Assembly: GCA_031278315.1 (NCBI GenBank)
Contig: JAITKS010000255.1
Coordinates: 1-5,955, forward strand
Direction: 5' to 3'
Length of the DNA: 5,955 nt
Source of the DNA: Planctomycetaceae bacterium
Lineage (GTDB): Bacteria > Planctomycetota > Planctomycetia > Pirellulales > Thermoguttaceae
Shown: piece by piece, positions 5,942-5,955 of the stretch
How the letters are laid out: every line of letters starts with the position of its first letter
Numbering within the stretch: position 1 is the stretch's first letter
Notes under the pieces: generated by a model
Databases searched by the model: none
Seen by the model: only the letters and a program-made list of their open reading frames with translations
What the model was told of the DNA's origin: nothing
Translations under genes and position numbers: made by a program

Positions 5942-5955
5942 ACGAAAAAACAAGA

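Overview
The window is AT-rich, especially between genes, and carries two convincing protein-coding genes, both on the minus strand. They are separated by a long intergenic stretch of about 720 bp packed with short repeats. The predicted exported enzyme has a Sec signal peptide, which fits a Gram-negative-type bacterium. The mixture of a very large secreted glycoside hydrolase of the GH106-like type, a GtrB/DPM1-like glycosyltransferase, and dispersed 'CACAGAG' and 'CACGAAA' repeats suggests a glycan-degrading member of the Planctomycetota or the wider PVC group, or possibly Bacteroidota. This assignment is an impression from protein style and repeats; there is no rRNA or other marker gene here.

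Layout in plus coordinates: 1-197 is AT-rich with no supported gene. 198-310 holds two short 9-bp-periodic repeat elements facing each other. 326-1309 (minus) is a membrane-anchored family 2 glycosyltransferase of the polyprenyl-phosphate sugar transferase type. 1310-2031 is non-coding: an AT-rich leader with small tandem repeats, a second copy of a 23-bp repeat, a GC-rich palindromic island that could terminate the upstream gene, and an inverted second copy of the CACAGAG element. 2032-5889 (minus) is a 1285-residue secreted multidomain glycoside hydrolase with a strong ribosome binding site. Just upstream lie a perfect 14-bp tandem repeat and a possible promoter.

Transcription would run right to left, from hydrolase to glycosyltransferase. 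The 722-bp gap and the terminator-like hairpin argue against a single operon. The hydrolase probably removes sugars (rhamnose or similar) from complex polysaccharide outside the cytoplasm. The glycosyltransferase probably loads a sugar onto a lipid carrier at the inner membrane for cell-envelope glycan synthesis. Nothing in the sequence ties the two functionally.

I did not find a clearly novel multi-gene system. The most unusual material is the repeat architecture bracketing the glycosyltransferase gene and the low-complexity insertion in the hydrolase catalytic region.
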